DNA from: an uncultured Clostridia bacterium | GTDB lineage: Bacteria; Bacillota; Clostridia; Oscillospirales; Acutalibacteraceae | NCBI GenBank assembly: GCA_947165115.1 | Contig: CAMUZD010000141.1 | Span: 1 to 5,435, forward strand | Length of the DNA: 5,435 nt | Direction of reading: 5' to 3' | The notes under the pieces: generated by a model | Seen by the model: the letters and a program-made list of their open reading frames with translations, nothing else | What the model was told of the DNA's origin: nothing | Database searches by the model: none | Program-made: the position numbers and the translations under genes | In this document: one piece after another, positions 4,859-5,435 of the stretch | Layout: the number at the start of each line of letters is the position of its first letter | Numbering within the stretch: the first letter of the stretch is position 1

Positions 4859-5435
4859 ATGGAATTTTACGAAAACAAACAGGAACCCGAAAAGGCCGTG
4901 CTCGTCGCGGTCGATACGGGCGAATATGACTGCGATTCCTCGCTCGCGGAGCTCGAGGAGCTCGCCATGACCGCGGGGGCTGAGGTTGTCGGCTTTGTCT
5001 CTCAGAAGAGGGACCGCCCCGACGGCGCGCTTTTCCTCGGCAGCGGCAGGCTCGACGAACTCAGGGAATTCTGCGAGAATAACGAAATCGAGGTCGTGAT
5101 TGTCGACAGTGAGCTCTCTCCGGTTCAGCAGAGGAATATGGAAAACGCGCTCGATGTCCGGGTTTTCGCTCAGCGCGCGGTCAGCAACGAGGGCAAGCTT
5201 CAGGTTGAACTCGCGCAGCTCAAATATTCTCTTCCCCGCCTCATCGGCCAGGGCCATAAGCTCTCGAGGCTCGGCGGCGGTATCGGAACGCGCGGACCGG
5301 GCGAAACAAAGCTCGAGAGCGACAAGCGCCATATCCGCAGGCGCATAAAAACTCTCGAGGACGAGCTTGAGGAACTCGGCAAACGCCGCAATCTTCAGCG
5401 CGCGAGGCGCGAAAAGGACAGAGTCGAAACGGTCG
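4859..5435 (+). CDS. hflX: GTPase HflX, N-terminal part (cut by window edge)
   Basis: HflX is a cytoplasmic GTPase that binds the 50S subunit and splits stalled or heat-damaged ribosomes. The 192 complete codons cover the N-terminal nucleotide-binding-like domain and the coiled linker. Diagnostic segments are AGAEVVGFVSQKRDRPD (39-55), LGSGRLDEL (60-68), VIVDSELSPVQQRNME (80-95), GKLQVELAQLKYSLPRL (112-128), the glycine-rich RLGGGIGTRGPGETKLESD (137-155) and the charged helix RHIRRRIKTLEDELEEL (157-173). The window ends at VETV, just before the expected ALVGYTNAGKS P-loop, so the G domain is not seen. Between V102 and F103 (5164/5165) about 10 residues of the conserved V-IDRTxLILDI-FAxRA stretch are missing in frame. 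The ATG at 4859 has no Shine-Dalgarno sequence: a terminator T-run precedes it. A GTG at 4898 (V14) is a less likely alternative start, since residues 11-20 already match the family. Identity is secure. Confidence 0.95.
   Translation, partial: MEFYENKQEPEKAVLVAVDTGEYDCDSSLAELEELAMTAGAEVVGFVSQKRDRPDGALFLGSGRLDELREFCENNEIEVVIVDSELSPVQQRNMENALDVRVFAQRAVSNEGKLQVELAQLKYSLPRLIGQGHKLSRLGGGIGTRGPGETKLESDKRHIRRRIKTLEDELEELGKRRNLQRARREKDRVETV

Noticed and set aside
4820..5332. Minus-strand open frame of 170 codons
   Set aside because: It is antisense to hflX, whose conserved motifs are on the plus strand, and it runs through the terminator.
1..5435. CRISPR arrays, tRNA or rRNA genes, insertion sequences or phage genes
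   Set aside because: I saw no regularly spaced repeats, tRNA cloverleaf, rRNA segments, transposase motifs or terminal repeats.

Overview
The window looks like chromosomal DNA of an anaerobic Firmicute of the class Clostridia, probably an uncultured gut or rumen Oscillospiraceae/Ruminococcaceae-type bacterium. The reasons are AAGGAG-type ribosome binding sites, sigma-A-like promoters, a T-box leader, a clostridial-type HflX, and a three-helix membrane protein of a kind I associate with clostridia. This is inferred from sequence character, not from a database match.

Left half, minus strand (1-2867): a single transcription unit. A strong promoter (TTGACA, 17 nt, TATATT) starts a T-box leader with a clear antiterminator/terminator switch. 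It reads into a 464-residue protein built like 2-isopropylmalate synthase (LeuA), then, after 22 nt, into a protein cut by the left window edge. That second protein joins a xylose-isomerase-like TIM barrel (sugar phosphate isomerase/epimerase type) in one frame to the N-terminus of an AMP-forming acyl-CoA synthetase. The likely specifier codon is CUC (Leu), so the operon is probably induced when charged tRNA-Leu is scarce. The LeuA-like protein has lost the His-x-His metal site and the Arg of the active-site loop but keeps the leucine-binding regulatory domain. The TIM barrel has also lost several usual metal ligands. A leucine-responsive operon of a degenerate LeuA homologue plus a barrel/ligase fusion is the most unusual thing here, and its function is unknown. 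One speculative idea is a link to branched-chain acid activation and leucine supply.

Middle (2868-2999): an AT-rich divergent intergenic region with the T-box promoter on the left, a weaker candidate promoter facing right, and a 7-bp inverted repeat between them.

Right half, plus strand (3000-5435): a 605-residue protein with three membrane helices, a large extracytoplasmic region and a C-terminal small beta-barrel-like domain; then a strong intrinsic terminator; then the 5' part of hflX (ribosome-associated GTPase), cut by the right edge just before its P-loop. This hflX lacks about 10 residues of a highly conserved N-domain motif and has no visible Shine-Dalgarno sequence.
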